DNA from: Chloroflexota bacterium
GTDB taxonomy: Bacteria; Chloroflexota; Dormibacteria; CF-121
NCBI GenBank assembly: GCA_005882525.1
Contig: VBGO01000030.1
Location: 1-31,255, forward strand
Length of the DNA: 31,255 bases
Reading direction: 5' to 3'
The notes under the pieces were generated by a model, which did no database searches, had not been told where the DNA came from, and saw only the letters and a program-made list of their open reading frames with translations. A program made the position numbers and the translations under genes. Of the stretch, positions 30,724 to 31,255 are shown in pieces (positions within the stretch are counted from its first letter, which is position 1; each line of letters opens with the position of its first letter).

Positions 30724-31255
30724 ATGCTAATCAAGCTTCGCAAGGGTAAGCGCGCCCAGAGCCTCGTGATCGTGGCGCTTTCCGCGACGGCGCTCTTCGG
30801 CATCATCGCCCTCGGTCTCGACGCCGGCCGCCTCTATTTCCAGCGCCGGGATGTCCAGAACGCGGCCGATGCCGGTGCCCTGGCAGGCGCCCAGGAGTTG
30901 CTCCCGACTGGAACGGTTAGCAGCACCATCCCGACGACGGCCATGATCGCTGCCGCCGGATGCCAGGCTTCCGTGTACGCGCTCCTGGGCCTCCTCGACA
31001 CGCCGTTTCATGGCAGCGGCACCGACTGCAATCCCGCACCAGGGGCCTACATCCCGGGGTCATACGGCGGTGGCATCAGCGAGCCCGCCGCCCGAATCTC
31101 GGCAACGGTCCAGGTCTGGACGCCAAGCCGGAACAACCCCAACGAAATTCATGTCCGGGTCACCTATAACGTGCCGCTGACGTTTGCCGCCATCCTCGGC
31201 TTTAGCTCGTCAGCCGTGGTCGCCGATGCCTATGCGCATGGCGGCTTCTACAACA
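30724..31255 (+). CDS. TadG-like protein, 5' part (3' end beyond window)
   Basis: About 177 residues are visible; the frame is open at the right edge. The N-terminus MLIKLRKGKRAQSLVIVALS and the helix that follows (VIVALSATALFGIIALGLDA) lead to GRLYFQRRDVQNAADAGALAGAQEL, the hallmark of the TadG/Flp pilus-assembly N-terminal region, in which a short helix ends in a run of small residues. Further on are regular beta-type segments (ARISATVQVWT, IHVRVTYNVPLTFAAILGF). GGAG lies seven bases before the ATG at 30724. TadG proteins often carry a C-terminal von Willebrand A domain, which cannot be checked here. Confidence 0.87.
   Translation, partial: MLIKLRKGKRAQSLVIVALSATALFGIIALGLDAGRLYFQRRDVQNAADAGALAGAQELLPTGTVSSTIPTTAMIAAAGCQASVYALLGLLDTPFHGSGTDCNPAPGAYIPGSYGGGISEPAARISATVQVWTPSRNNPNEIHVRVTYNVPLTFAAILGFSSSAVVADAYAHGGFYN

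Noticed and set aside
1..31255. Mobile elements, CRISPR arrays, tRNA or rRNA genes
   Set aside because: No transposase or integrase motif, no regularly spaced direct repeats and no tRNA-like or rRNA sequence was found on reading both strands.

Overview
The window is about 31 kb of a high-GC bacterial chromosome with densely packed genes, many GTG and TTG starts and start/stop overlaps of 1-8 bases. No RNA polymerase, ribosomal or rRNA marker is present, so taxonomy is inference. PurS with a small PurL, a CBS-less GuaB3-type IMP dehydrogenase, paired DUF881 proteins, TadE/TadG proteins and an ECF sigma factor coupled to a large membrane Ig/propeller protein together suggest a soil Terrabacteria lineage such as Chloroflexota or Dormibacterota rather than a proteobacterium. 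I see no mobile element, tRNA, rRNA or CRISPR array.

Layout: (1) 1-2390, minus strand: the 5' part of recJ (cut by the window edge), then an EamA/DMT-family transporter gene preceded by a clear FMN riboswitch. (2) 2408-12381, minus strand: a purine operon transcribed purB-purC-purS-purQ-purL-purF-purM-purN-purH. Most junctions overlap by 1-8 bases, and a GC-rich hairpin repeat sits at three of them. (3) 12594-15421, plus strand: an ECF sigma factor translationally coupled to a transmembrane anti-sigma-like protein with a large extracytoplasmic sensor region. (4) 15411-23221, minus strand: a second purine operon guaB3-guaA-purD-purE, followed by a biotin-dependent carboxyltransferase/biotin-carrier subunit and a biotin carboxylase. 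(5) 23303-25098: a YbaK-type tRNA-editing protein converging on a glutamate dehydrogenase. (6) 25173-27650, plus strand: two DUF881 membrane proteins and an L-threonine aldolase. (7) 27647-29695, minus strand: a secreted M23 peptidase with a propeller-like tail. (8) 29740-31255, plus strand: TadE, TadE and TadG-like genes, the last cut by the window edge.

Together the two purine operons encode nearly the whole route from PRPP to IMP and on to GMP. PurF, PurD, PurN, PurS/Q/L, PurM, PurE, PurC, PurB, PurH, GuaB3 and GuaA are all here. Only PurK (normally needed with the class I PurE seen here) and PurA (the AMP branch) are missing. Riboflavin is made from GTP, so a flavin-regulated transporter next to purine synthesis is metabolically coherent.

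The most interesting items are: the FMN riboswitch, which assigns a probable riboflavin or flavin substrate to an otherwise anonymous DMT transporter and may also affect recJ; a palindromic repeat that supplies stop and start codons at purine gene junctions; a carboxyltransferase whose metal-binding carboxylysine position is a glutamate; and the sigma/anti-sigma pair with an extracellular propeller. All coordinates and motifs were read by eye. Family names rest on recognised motifs, not on database searches.
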